Source: Candidatus Rubneribacter avistercoris (GTDB taxonomy: Bacteria; Actinomycetota; Coriobacteriia; Coriobacteriales; Eggerthellaceae). Taken from it: 38,253 nucleotides of DNA. Below are positions 16,829 to 24,110 of the stretch, piece after piece (position 1 is the stretch's first letter; the number at the start of each line of letters is the position of its first letter). The stretch lies in NCBI GenBank assembly GCA_019115845.1, contig DXCU01000013.1, positions 1 to 38,253 on the forward strand, read 5' to 3'. The notes under the pieces were generated by a model. The model was not told the origin of the DNA and did not search any database. It saw nothing but the letters and a program-made list of their open reading frames with translations. The position numbers were made by a program, and so were the translations under genes.

Positions 16829-17938
16829 CTAATGAAAACGGCTTTCCAAAGCCCTCCTGTACTCCTTGGCGTCGAAATCGAGCGGAATTGTCTCCCCGGT
16901 CCAAGCGGACAGATACGCGGCGTTAATGGTCCGAAGCGACAGCAGGGCGTCTTCGACCGAGCACAAGACGCGCTCGTCGCGCTCGATGGCCGAAACGAAG
17001 TTCGCGATGATGGCGGCTTGCTGGGCGGCGTTGTCCGCATCGTCGAAGACGACGCTTTCCTCGGAGAAGGGCACGCGTCCGAACATCTCGTTGGTGGTCC
17101 GGGAGAACTCGCGCTCGTCCTGGGCCAGGGTGCGCAGCGTGAGCGTGCGGTCGTCGTCGAGCACGGCCTGCCCCGCGCTGCCGCTCAGCTCAAGGCGGTT
17201 GCTTCCGGGAAACTCGCGCGACGAGGCTATGAACTGCGCGGTGAGGTCATCCGGGTAGCGCAGATGCAGCACGGCGTCGTCTTCCACCTCAATGTCGCGC
17301 TCCACCCCAAAGCCGCAGAAGGCATGCACGCTCTCGGGCGCGCCGAGCATCCAGAGCAGAAGGTCAAGCTGATGGGAGGCTTGCGTGAGCAGCAGCCCTC
17401 CGCCCTCCCCCGCATACGTCCCTTTCCACGTTTGCGCGCTGTGGTACGCCTGGGGGCGGTAGAGGTTGGTGATGATCCAGGAAGCGCGCTTGAGCCGGCC
17501 GAAAAACCCTTCCTCCGCAAGCCCGTGGAGCTTTTGGAAGGCGCTTCCCGCGCGCCGGCAGTACAGCACGCCGGATTTCACGTCCCGCCTCGCCCGAAGC
17601 GTCCGAAGGAGGTCCTCCACCTCGTCGGGGAACACCCCGATGGGCTTCTCTATGAGCGCGTGGATCCCGCGTTCCACGGCGTCTTTGGCCATGGAGGGGT
17701 GCAGGGAGTGGGGGGTGCAGATGATCACCGCGTCAACAGCCCCGCTGTCCAGCATGGCGCGGTAGTCGGTGAACAGGGCCGCGCCGCAAAGGCCGAAGTC
17801 CTCTTTGAGCTGCTCCATATGGGCTTTGCTCCTGCTTGACAGGGCCGCTATCTCGCAGTCGCCCGCCCTTCCCTCAACGATGAGCTTCGCGTAGTCCCTC
17901 GCGATGACCCCTATGCCGGCTATGCCGAAACGAACCAT
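16829..17938 (-). CDS. Gfo/Idh/MocA family NAD(P)-dependent oxidoreductase
   Basis: 369 residues. The start at 17936-17938 is used because the Rossmann fold must begin there (MVRFGIAGIGVIA, with GxGxxA at 7-12), and GAGGAAGG lies upstream; the open frame continues upstream without homology. An EKP motif near residue 94 is the usual family lysine block. These enzymes oxidise or reduce sugar derivatives at the expense of NAD. Because of the adjacent amino-sugar genes, a NanOx/NanX/YjhC-like role (making usable Neu5Ac from 2,7-anhydro-Neu5Ac) is a plausible candidate; that family has the same fold and about the same length. The substrate cannot be read from sequence. The gene runs toward the transporter operon but has a separate promoter. 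Confidence 0.9.
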   Translation of the reverse strand: MVRFGIAGIGVIARDYAKLIVEGRAGDCEIAALSSRSKAHMEQLKEDFGLCGAALFTDYRAMLDSGAVDAVIICTPHSLHPSMAKDAVERGIHALIEKPIGVFPDEVEDLLRTLRARRDVKSGVLYCRRAGSAFQKLHGLAEEGFFGRLKRASWIITNLYRPQAYHSAQTWKGTYAGEGGGLLLTQASHQLDLLLWMLGAPESVHAFCGFGVERDIEVEDDAVLHLRYPDDLTAQFIASSREFPGSNRLELSGSAGQAVLDDDRTLTLRTLAQDEREFSRTTNEMFGRVPFSEESVVFDDADNAAQQAAIIANFVSAIERDERVLCSVEDALLSLRTINAAYLSAWTGETIPLDFDAKEYRRALESRFH

Positions 17939-18018
17939 GGGTTGCGCCTTCCTCTCCGGTCTGTTCTTTTTCGCCCCCGATCGCACGCCGCGCAGGGCGG
18001 CGCGCTTGCGGCGAAGGG

Positions 18019-18027
18019 CCATCATAT
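18019..18027 (-). promoter_or_regulatory. Extended -10 promoter of the Gfo/Idh/MocA gene
   Basis: TGA-TATGAT on the minus strand, 81 nt upstream of the ATG. No clear -35 is seen. Confidence 0.45.
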
Positions 18028-18134
18028 CACGGAACGGCAGGCGGGCAGGCGGGACCGCATGGGGCGGCGAACGGGATCGCCGCGGGCGCTTTTCGCGCTC
18101 GTCCGGCAACGGCCCGGCCCATCCTGCGAATGCG

Positions 18135-18143
18135 TGGTATCAT
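18135..18143 (+). promoter_or_regulatory. vsr: Extended -10 promoter of vsr, predicting a leaderless mRNA
   Basis: TGG-TATCAT on the plus strand ends 7 nt before the ATG at 18151. The transcription start expected 6-8 nt after the hexamer would coincide with the start codon. No ribosome-binding site is present. Confidence 0.5.
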
Positions 18144-18150
18144 GCGCCGC

Positions 18151-18735
18151 ATGGCTGTTGGAAACCGCATTGACGACGCGCCGCCCGCAACGGGGATCGG
18201 CGCCGCGCCCGAACCGGGCCAGGGAGCTTTCGCGCTCTTGAACGCCCTTGGGGGCGCCGGACCGCTTTCGCTGCCCGCCCCGCGCCGCACGGCCCCGCCG
18301 CCCGCCACCAACGAGCATGTGCGCAAGTCCATGCAGGGCAACAAGCGCGCCAACACCAAGCCGGAGCTTCTTGTGCGCGAGCGCTTGCGCGCAGCGGGGC
18401 TTTCAGGATACCGCCTGCACTGGAAAGTGCCGGGGCACCCCGACGTGGCATGGCCCGGCAAGAAGGTGGCCCTGTTCATCAACGGATGCTTCTGGCACCG
18501 CTGCCCACGCTGCAAGCCGCGCATGCCCAAAAGCAACGTGGAGTACTGGGTGGTGAAGTTCCAACGCAACGTCGAACGAGACGAGCGCAGCGCGGCCGCG
18601 CTTGAGGCCATGGGATGGAAAGTCCACGTCATCTGGGAGTGCCAGCTCAAGAAGAAGGAGGCGGACGCCACGTTCGCCGAGCTTTTGCCCGTGCTCGCCA
18701 AGGAGCTGGGCAAGGAGCTGCGGGGGCAGGGCTGA
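18151..18735 (+). CDS. vsr: Very short patch repair endonuclease (Vsr)
   Basis: 194 residues from the ATG at 18151; an upstream in-frame ATG at 18130 would lie inside the promoter. Residues 1-55 are Pro/Ala-rich and look disordered. The Vsr fold begins at about 56: RKSMQGNKRANTKPELLVR (58-76), PGHPDVAWP with the Mg-binding Asp near 98, FINGCFWHRCPRC (109-121, catalytic His and zinc ligands), EYWVVKFQRNVERD and IWEC (161-164, last zinc Cys). The enzyme nicks DNA at T:G mismatches left by deaminated 5-methylcytosine. No cytosine methyltransferase gene is in the window, so this is an orphan. The N-terminal extension is longer than in E. coli Vsr. Confidence 0.92.
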   Translation: MAVGNRIDDAPPATGIGAAPEPGQGAFALLNALGGAGPLSLPAPRRTAPPPATNEHVRKSMQGNKRANTKPELLVRERLRAAGLSGYRLHWKVPGHPDVAWPGKKVALFINGCFWHRCPRCKPRMPKSNVEYWVVKFQRNVERDERSAAALEAMGWKVHVIWECQLKKKEADATFAELLPVLAKELGKELRGQG

Positions 18736-18748
18736 ACGCCTGGCCTGC

Positions 18749-18810
18749 GGCGCTTGCGGCCGGGCGCCGCTCGCGGCGCGGGCGGCGCTTTTGGCGTTTG
18801 CGGCCGGGCG
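18749..18810 (+). repeat. Imperfect direct repeat after vsr
   Basis: GGCGYTTGCGGCCGGGCG occurs at 18749-18766 and 18793-18810 (17 of 18 identical), with further GCGGCGCTTG fragments between and after. The block fills most of the gap between vsr and the next promoter and has no coding sense. Confidence 0.7.
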
Positions 18811-18862
18811 ACACTTGCGGCGCTTGCCGCGCGGGCGGCTTTGACCGGGCGCATTTTATGTG

Positions 18863-18876
18863 ATGCCTGCCGGCAT
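18863..18876. promoter_or_regulatory. Palindrome just upstream of the lyase promoter
   Basis: ATGCC-TGCC-GGCAT lies directly upstream of the -35 hexamer. The position suits an activator or repressor site; no known consensus is matched with confidence. Confidence 0.3.
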
Positions 18877-18879
18877 TCG

Positions 18880-18909
18880 TTGACGCTCGCCCCCGCCGAC
18901 CGGTAACCT
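18880..18909 (+). promoter_or_regulatory. Promoter of the lyase-epimerase operon
   Basis: TTGACG (18880-18885) and TAACCT (18904-18909) are separated by 18 nt. The predicted start is near 18916, about 35 nt before the ATG. Confidence 0.55.
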
Positions 18910-18950
18910 TGTACCGTTTGCACCGGACACGGAAAGAAGGGGAACCTTCC

Positions 18951-19934
18951 ATGACTGATTCACCGTTTCGCGGCGTCATCCCCCCGGTCGTCATACCGCT
19001 GACCGAGAAGCGCCAACTCGACCTGGAATCGCTCGAGCGCACCATCAACCGCATGATAGACGCCGGCGTCGACGGCCTGTTCTTCCTCGGGTCGTCGGGC
19101 GAGGTGGCCTTCCTCACCGACGCGCAGCGCTACCACGTGCTGCAGGAGGCCGTCGCCATGGTGCACGGCCGCGTGCCGGTGATGGCGGGCATCATCGACA
19201 TGGAGACGCTGCGCGTGGTCGACCAGGCAAAGCGCGCCTCCGGCTACGGCGTTGACGCGCTGGTGGCCACCGCGCCGTTCTACGCGCTGGGCGGCCCGAA
19301 GGAGACGGAGCGCCACTTCCGCGCCATCCGCGAGCACACCGACCTGCCGCTGTTCGCTTACGACCTGCCCGTGTGCGTTCACACGAAGCTCGACCCCACC
19401 ATGCTTGTGCGCCTGGGCAAAGACGGCGTGATCCAAGGCGTGAAGGACTCCTCGGGCGACGATGTGTCCTTCCGCTGGCTTGTGCTGGAGAACGAGGACG
19501 CGGGGCATCCCCTGCAGCTGCTCACCGGTCATGAGGTGTGCGTGGACGGCGCGTACCTGGCCGGCGCCGACGGCAGCGTGCCGGGCCTGGCCAACCTCGA
19601 CCCGGCAAGCTACGTGGAGCAGTGGCGCGCCGCGCAAGCCGGCGACTGGGCGCGCGTGAAGGAGCTGCAGGACCACCTGGCCCGCCTCATGTTCCTCACC
19701 CGCAAGGTGAAGGCCACGGTGGGCTTCGGCGCGGGCGTGGGAGCGTTCAAGACGGCGCTGTGGCAGATGGGCGTGTTCAACACCAACCAGATGCGCGAGC
19801 CCGTGTGCGCGCTTGAGGGCGACGACGTGGACGCCATTGTGGACGTGCTCAAGAGCGAGGGCATGATGGATGCCGACGCCCCCGTGCGCGAGGCCCACTG
19901 GCGCGCCTGCCCCGCGTTCGGTTCCGCCAAGTAA
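18951..19934 (+). CDS. DapA/NanA-family aldolase, candidate N-acetylneuraminate lyase
   Basis: 327 residues, a class I (Schiff-base) TIM-barrel aldolase. The ATG at 18951 follows AAGAAGGGG; the frame stays open 14 codons upstream without homology. GSSGE (47-51) is the carboxylate-binding block, FAYDLP holds Tyr at 137, and VKDSSGD holds the Schiff-base Lys at 165. These Tyr and Lys positions are the same numbers as in E. coli NanA (Y137, K165). It would split a 2-oxo acid sugar to pyruvate plus, if a sialic-acid lyase, ManNAc. KDSSGD is also seen in 2-keto-3-deoxy-sugar-acid aldolases, so substrate is unsure. A lysine-pathway role (DapA) is less likely because the gene is followed at 9 nt by an AGE epimerase. 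Confidence 0.85.
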   Translation: MTDSPFRGVIPPVVIPLTEKRQLDLESLERTINRMIDAGVDGLFFLGSSGEVAFLTDAQRYHVLQEAVAMVHGRVPVMAGIIDMETLRVVDQAKRASGYGVDALVATAPFYALGGPKETERHFRAIREHTDLPLFAYDLPVCVHTKLDPTMLVRLGKDGVIQGVKDSSGDDVSFRWLVLENEDAGHPLQLLTGHEVCVDGAYLAGADGSVPGLANLDPASYVEQWRAAQAGDWARVKELQDHLARLMFLTRKVKATVGFGAGVGAFKTALWQMGVFNTNQMREPVCALEGDDVDAIVDVLKSEGMMDADAPVREAHWRACPAFGSAK

Positions 19935-19943
19935 GGAGGCCCT

Positions 19944-21158
19944 GTGACATCCGACATCACCCAACAACTCGTTGAAGCGCGTGCGTGGATCCGCGAGGAG
20001 CTTGACGCGTGCGTGCGCTTCTGGCTGGAGCACGGCATGGACCGCGAGCACGGAGGCGTGTACACCTGCCTGGATCGCGAGGGCAACGTCTACTCCACCG
20101 ACAAGAGCGTGTGGATGCAGGGCCGCTGCGCCTGGACGTTCTCTCACTTGTGCCGCCTGTACGGAGAGCGCCCGGAATGGATGGAGGCCGCGAAGAGCTG
20201 CCTGGACTTTCTGGAGGAGCACTGCGTCAACCACGAGGCGGGCGGCCGTTTGTACTTCACGGTGACGGCCGAGGGCAAGCCCCTGCGCCAGCGCCGCTAC
20301 TGCTTCTCCGAGGGCTTCTACGCCATCGCCAACGCCGAGTACTACGGACTGACCGGCCAAGAGAAGCATCTTGCGCGTGCGCGGCGCGCCTACCGCCTCA
20401 TCTACGATCTGAACAACGGGCTCATCGAGGATCCGGCAGGGCTTGGCCCCAAGACCATCCCCGAGACGCGCTCGGGCCGCGCGCTGGCCGATCCGATGAT
20501 CTTCCTCAACATCATCGGCATCATGCGCCGCGTGGACCCCGCCAACACCGAGGAGTACGACCGCCACGCGCGCGAGTGCACCGACGCCATCGTGCGCTTC
20601 CATTACCGCCCCGAGCTGGGCTGCACGCTGGAGAGCGTGAACGCCGAGGGCGAGCCGGAGCTGGACTACACCGCCGGGCGCGTGGTGAACCCCGGCCACG
20701 ACATCGAGTGCAGCTGGTTCATGATGGACGAGGCCAACTACCGCGGCGACGCGGAGCTGCACAAAGCAGCCGAGCAGATCTTCCGCTTGGCCATTGAAGC
20801 GGGTTGGGATGAGGAGTACGGCGGGCTTTTGTACTTCATCGACGCGTGCGGAAAGCCCACCGAGGCTTACGAGCACGATATGAAGCTGTGGTGGCCGCAC
20901 AACGAGATCATGATCGCCGCCTCGAAAGCCTACCGCGACACGGGCGACGAGTACTACGCAAAGTGGCTGCTCAAGACCATCGCGTACTGCAAGGAGCACT
21001 TCGCCGACCCCGAGTACGGCGAATGGTACGGATATTTGCGCCGCGACGGCCTGCCCACTATGCCGCCCACGAAGGGCTCCACGTTCAAGGGACCCTTCCA
21101 CGTGCCCCGCGCCCTGTCCATGACCGAACGAGTGCTGACCGAGATCATAGGAGACTAA
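19944..21158 (+). CDS. AGE-family epimerase/isomerase (N-acylglucosamine 2-epimerase type)
   Basis: 404 residues, an (alpha/alpha)6-barrel enzyme. Start GTG at 19944, preceded by TAAGGAGG that overlaps the end of the lyase gene region, so the two are translated from one mRNA. Key histidines lie in NPGHDIE (H252), WWPHNE (H319) and GPFHVPRA (H386); H252 and H386 correspond well to the two catalytic His of characterised AGE enzymes. The likely reaction is ManNAc to GlcNAc without phosphorylation, the second step of the Bacteroides-type sialic-acid route. Other members act on mannose, cellobiose or sulfoquinovose, so the substrate rests on the neighbouring genes. Confidence 0.87.
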   Translation: MTSDITQQLVEARAWIREELDACVRFWLEHGMDREHGGVYTCLDREGNVYSTDKSVWMQGRCAWTFSHLCRLYGERPEWMEAAKSCLDFLEEHCVNHEAGGRLYFTVTAEGKPLRQRRYCFSEGFYAIANAEYYGLTGQEKHLARARRAYRLIYDLNNGLIEDPAGLGPKTIPETRSGRALADPMIFLNIIGIMRRVDPANTEEYDRHARECTDAIVRFHYRPELGCTLESVNAEGEPELDYTAGRVVNPGHDIECSWFMMDEANYRGDAELHKAAEQIFRLAIEAGWDEEYGGLLYFIDACGKPTEAYEHDMKLWWPHNEIMIAASKAYRDTGDEYYAKWLLKTIAYCKEHFADPEYGEWYGYLRRDGLPTMPPTKGSTFKGPFHVPRALSMTERVLTEIIGD

Positions 21159-21161
21159 CAA

Positions 21162-21189
21162 GCTCTGCTGGCTTGGCGGCCAGCAGAGC
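21162..21189 (+). terminator. Hairpin after the epimerase gene
   Basis: A 10-bp perfect stem (21162-21171 with 21180-21189) with an 8-nt loop, 3 nt after the epimerase stop. No T-run follows. A second long-range pairing (21199-21207 with 21278-21286) lies in the same gap. It may weaken readthrough into the kinase gene. Confidence 0.55.
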
Positions 21190-21296
21190 AGCTCGACGCT
21201 GCGGTGCCCCGCCTTGCCGCTTGTGCGCTTGCCCTCACGCGCACAGCACGCTCGGCCGCGCAACACGGCAATTCGACGCACCGCAGAGCACCTCGC

Positions 21297-21305
21297 TGGC
21301 ATAAT
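21297..21305 (+). promoter_or_regulatory. Extended -10 promoter of the ROK-like kinase gene
   Basis: TGG-CATAAT on the plus strand, 26 nt upstream of the ATG. No clear -35 is seen. Confidence 0.45.
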
Positions 21306-21331
21306 GAGCAACCTGTAAGGAAGGGAGAAGC

Positions 21332-22705
21332 ATGAACTACCTGGGTATCGAGTACGACATCAAGAACGTCCCCGTTTTGGACGAGGGCTTCATCCCGTTC
21401 GGTGTGTGGATGCGCGCCTACCTTGAGGGCGCCGACCGCCCCGTCTCGGTGGCCGTCGAACGCGAGAACGGGCTTATCTCCGTGCGTCACACGTTCATTC
21501 GCGGCGAGGAATTCGCCGAGGCGAACCTGCGTTACGTGGAGCGCTTCGTGAAGTTCATGCTGTGGAGCACGGGCGGCTTCCGCATTTACGTGTGCGGCTG
21601 CGACGATATTGCCGCGAAGCTGGCCGAGGCGTACAGCGCCGACGGAAAGCGCGCCTTCGACTTCGGATTCGTGGACGACGTGTACGAGAAGCCACTTGAG
21701 GTGATCGCTTGCTCCGAGGCCGACTTCCCCGCCGCCAACGAGGCCGCCAAGCCCATCGGCGGCCACAAGGACGGCTGCCGCATCGGCTTCGACGCGGGTG
21801 GAAGCGACCGCAAGGTGTCGGCCGTGATCGACGGCGAGTCGGTGTACTCCGAAGAAGTGGTGTGGTACCCCAAGGTCACCGAGGATCCGGAGTACCATTT
21901 CAACGAGATTGTGACGGCGTTCAAGACCGCCGCCTCCAAGATGCCGCGCGTGGACGCCATCGGCGTGTCGTCGGCGGGCGTGTACGTGGACGACTGCCCC
22001 ATGGTGGCGTCGCTGTTCATCAAGGTGCCGCGCGAGAGGCGCGACGAGGTGAAAAGCATCTACAAGCGCGCCGCCGCCGAAATTGGCGACGTGCCGCTTG
22101 TGGTGGCTAACGACGGCGACGTGACGGCGCTGGCGGGCTACATGTCCACCGGCGAGGGCTCCATCCTCGGCATAGCCATGGGCACCTCCGAGGCCGTGGG
22201 CTACGTGAACGCTGCCGGCAATGTGCTCGGCTGGCTGAACGAGCTGGCCTTCGCGCCGGTTGATCTGTCGCCCGAGGCCATGCAGGACGAATGGTCCACC
22301 GACTATGGCGTGGGCTGCAAGTACTTCAGCCAGGACGCCGTCATCAAGCTGGCGCCGACTGCGGGCATCGAGCTTGACCCCGAGCTCTCCCCCGCCCAGA
22401 AGCTCAAGGTGGTGCAGGGCCTGGCCGACGAGGGGCATGCGGGTGCGCTCGACATCTTCCGCTCCATCGGCGCGTACCTGGCGCACACGCTGGTGCTCTA
22501 CAGCGCCTTCTACGACATCAAGACGCTTTTGGTGCTGGGACGCGTGTCCTCCGGCGTGGGCGGCGACCTCGTCATCAGCGAGTGCAACCGCATCTTGGCC
22601 GAGGAGCACCCCGAGCTGGCCGAGCAGATCACCGTCACGCTTCCCGACGAGATGATGCGCCGCGTGGGCCAGTCGGCCGCCGCCGCTTCGCTGCCGGAGC
22701 TGTAA
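21332..22705 (+). CDS. ROK-like sugar kinase with long N-terminal extension
   Basis: 457 residues. AAGGAAGGGAG precedes the ATG. Residues 1-148 match no fold I recognise. The kinase core starts at 151 with IGFDAGGSDRK (phosphate-1 loop); VNDG-like ANDGDVTALAG (near 258) is the sugar/phosphate-2 block, and GIAMGTSEAVG follows. The Cys-rich zinc motif of classical ROK proteins is absent, so this is a variant branch. In context it would phosphorylate GlcNAc (after the AGE epimerase) to GlcNAc-6-phosphate, the substrate of NagA. A ManNAc kinase role is possible but would need a NanE-type 6-phosphate epimerase, which is not in the window. Confidence 0.8.
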   Translation: MNYLGIEYDIKNVPVLDEGFIPFGVWMRAYLEGADRPVSVAVERENGLISVRHTFIRGEEFAEANLRYVERFVKFMLWSTGGFRIYVCGCDDIAAKLAEAYSADGKRAFDFGFVDDVYEKPLEVIACSEADFPAANEAAKPIGGHKDGCRIGFDAGGSDRKVSAVIDGESVYSEEVVWYPKVTEDPEYHFNEIVTAFKTAASKMPRVDAIGVSSAGVYVDDCPMVASLFIKVPRERRDEVKSIYKRAAAEIGDVPLVVANDGDVTALAGYMSTGEGSILGIAMGTSEAVGYVNAAGNVLGWLNELAFAPVDLSPEAMQDEWSTDYGVGCKYFSQDAVIKLAPTAGIELDPELSPAQKLKVVQGLADEGHAGALDIFRSIGAYLAHTLVLYSAFYDIKTLLVLGRVSSGVGGDLVISECNRILAEEHPELAEQITVTLPDEMMRRVGQSAAAASLPEL

Positions 22706-22733
22706 GAGCAGCTTAACCGAGCATCTCGGCAAG

Positions 22734-22767
22734 AAGGGCCCTCGCGGGTAAGTCCGCGAGGGCCCTT
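22734..22767. terminator. Convergent terminator between the kinase gene and nagA
   Basis: A 14-bp perfect stem (22734-22747 with 22754-22767) and a 6-nt loop. On the plus strand TGGTTTTG follows; on the minus strand only a weak TTCTTG. It lies between two convergent genes and can serve both. Confidence 0.82.
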
Positions 22768-22853
22768 TGGTTTTGCGAGCGAGAGCCGTGCCCGGGAATG
22801 CGCGCCGGATCGCTTTCGGGCGCTGCCGTCCACGACGGCGGCCTGCAAGCGTC

Positions 22854-23972
22854 TTACAACGCGCGGCCCCGCACAACGACGCGCTCGACCTCGAGGGTCT
22901 CCTTGTCCAGCAGCACGGCGTCGGCCACATAGCCTGGCTCGATGGCGCCGCGGTCGGCAAGGCCCAAGGCGCGCGCCGGGTTGGCGCTGGCGGCTTTCAC
23001 CGCGCTTGCCAGCGGGATGCCCATGTCGCGCACGGCCACGTACAAACAGCGCATGAGGTCGCTCACCGAACCGGCCAGCGCGCCGTTTTCAATGGTGGCC
23101 ACGTAGCCGCGCACGGTAACGTCCTGGCCGCCCAGATCGTACGTGCCATCCTCCAAGCCGGCCGCGCGCAGCGTGTCGCTGATGAGGATCATGCGGTCAT
23201 CGCCGAACAGATTGAACGCCAGGCGCACCATGGCGGGGTGGATGTGGATGCCGTCGGCGATGATCTCCGGTGTGACGTCGTCGCGCTCGGCGGCGGCGGG
23301 AATGGGACCGGGCTTGCGATGATGCATGGGATCCATGGCGTTGAACAAGTGTGTGAGATGCCGCGCGCCCAGCTTAAACGCATGGGCCGCCGTGTCGTAG
23401 TCCGTGCAGGTGTGCGCGAGCGAGATGCGAACCTCGCCCGCAAGCTCGCGGATGAACTCGTCGGCGCCCTCCTCCTCCGGCGCTATGTCCACGATCTTGA
23501 ACAGCCCGCCGGCAGCCTGCTGCAGGCGTCGGAACTCTTCCACGCGGGGGTTGCGCACGTAGTCGGGGTTTTGCGCGCCCACCTTGCTCGGCGAGATGAA
23601 CGGCCCCTCCATGTTGATGCCCACAAGCGCCGCCTCGTCTGCGGCCGGCTCGTAGGCTGCGGCGGCCTGCGCCGCGCGCGTGAGCACGTCCTCGGGCAGC
23701 GTCATGGTGGCCGGGCACATGGCCGTCACACCGCGCGACGCCTCGTAAGCGCCCATGCGGTGGAGTCCCTCAAGATCTCCGTCGCTCACATCGGCTCCGG
23801 CACTGCCATGAAAATGCAGGTCAACAAGACCCGGGATCACGTAGCAGCCAGCCGCGTCCAGCACCTCGCCGTCGCCGGCGGCCGCCTCTTCCGCGAACCT
23901 GCCGTCCGCAACGGCAACCTCGCGCTCAGAGAACCCTTCCCCATCGAACACCGAGCCATTGATTATGCGCAT
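22854..23972 (-). CDS. nagA: N-acetylglucosamine-6-phosphate deacetylase
   Basis: 372 residues, an amidohydrolase that removes acetate from GlcNAc-6-phosphate. The start at 23970-23972 follows AAAGGACG; an in-frame start 24 codons earlier lacks such a site. The metal-binding HFH (53-55) in DLHFHGSAGAD, MEGPFISP with Glu122, LAHT, THLFNAM and the catalytic Asp in ISDT are present in family order. It lies 138 nt downstream of nagB on the same strand, with the same AAAGGAC ribosome site. It links the upstream kinase product to NagB. Confidence 0.96.
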   Translation of the reverse strand: MRIINGSVFDGEGFSEREVAVADGRFAEEAAAGDGEVLDAAGCYVIPGLVDLHFHGSAGADVSDGDLEGLHRMGAYEASRGVTAMCPATMTLPEDVLTRAAQAAAAYEPAADEAALVGINMEGPFISPSKVGAQNPDYVRNPRVEEFRRLQQAAGGLFKIVDIAPEEEGADEFIRELAGEVRISLAHTCTDYDTAAHAFKLGARHLTHLFNAMDPMHHRKPGPIPAAAERDDVTPEIIADGIHIHPAMVRLAFNLFGDDRMILISDTLRAAGLEDGTYDLGGQDVTVRGYVATIENGALAGSVSDLMRCLYVAVRDMGIPLASAVKAASANPARALGLADRGAIEPGYVADAVLLDKETLEVERVVVRGRAL

Positions 23973-24110
23973 TGCCCGTCCTTTCTCGTTTTTCGCCCAT
24001 TCTGCCATGCCGCCCGCGAAAGAAGAAGGACCTCCACCAAGCAAGCAGAGATCCTTCGGGGCGGTCGCGCACAGCCGTTTGCGGCTTGCCGCCCCCGCCT
24101 CACGCGTCGT

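Noticed and set aside
18151..18735. Vsr as part of a restriction or defence island
   Set aside because: No methylase, restriction enzyme or other defence gene is in the neighbourhood.
18951..19934. dapA of lysine synthesis
   Set aside because: The family fits, but the gene is followed at 9 nt by an AGE epimerase and no other lysine genes are near. The substrate is left open.
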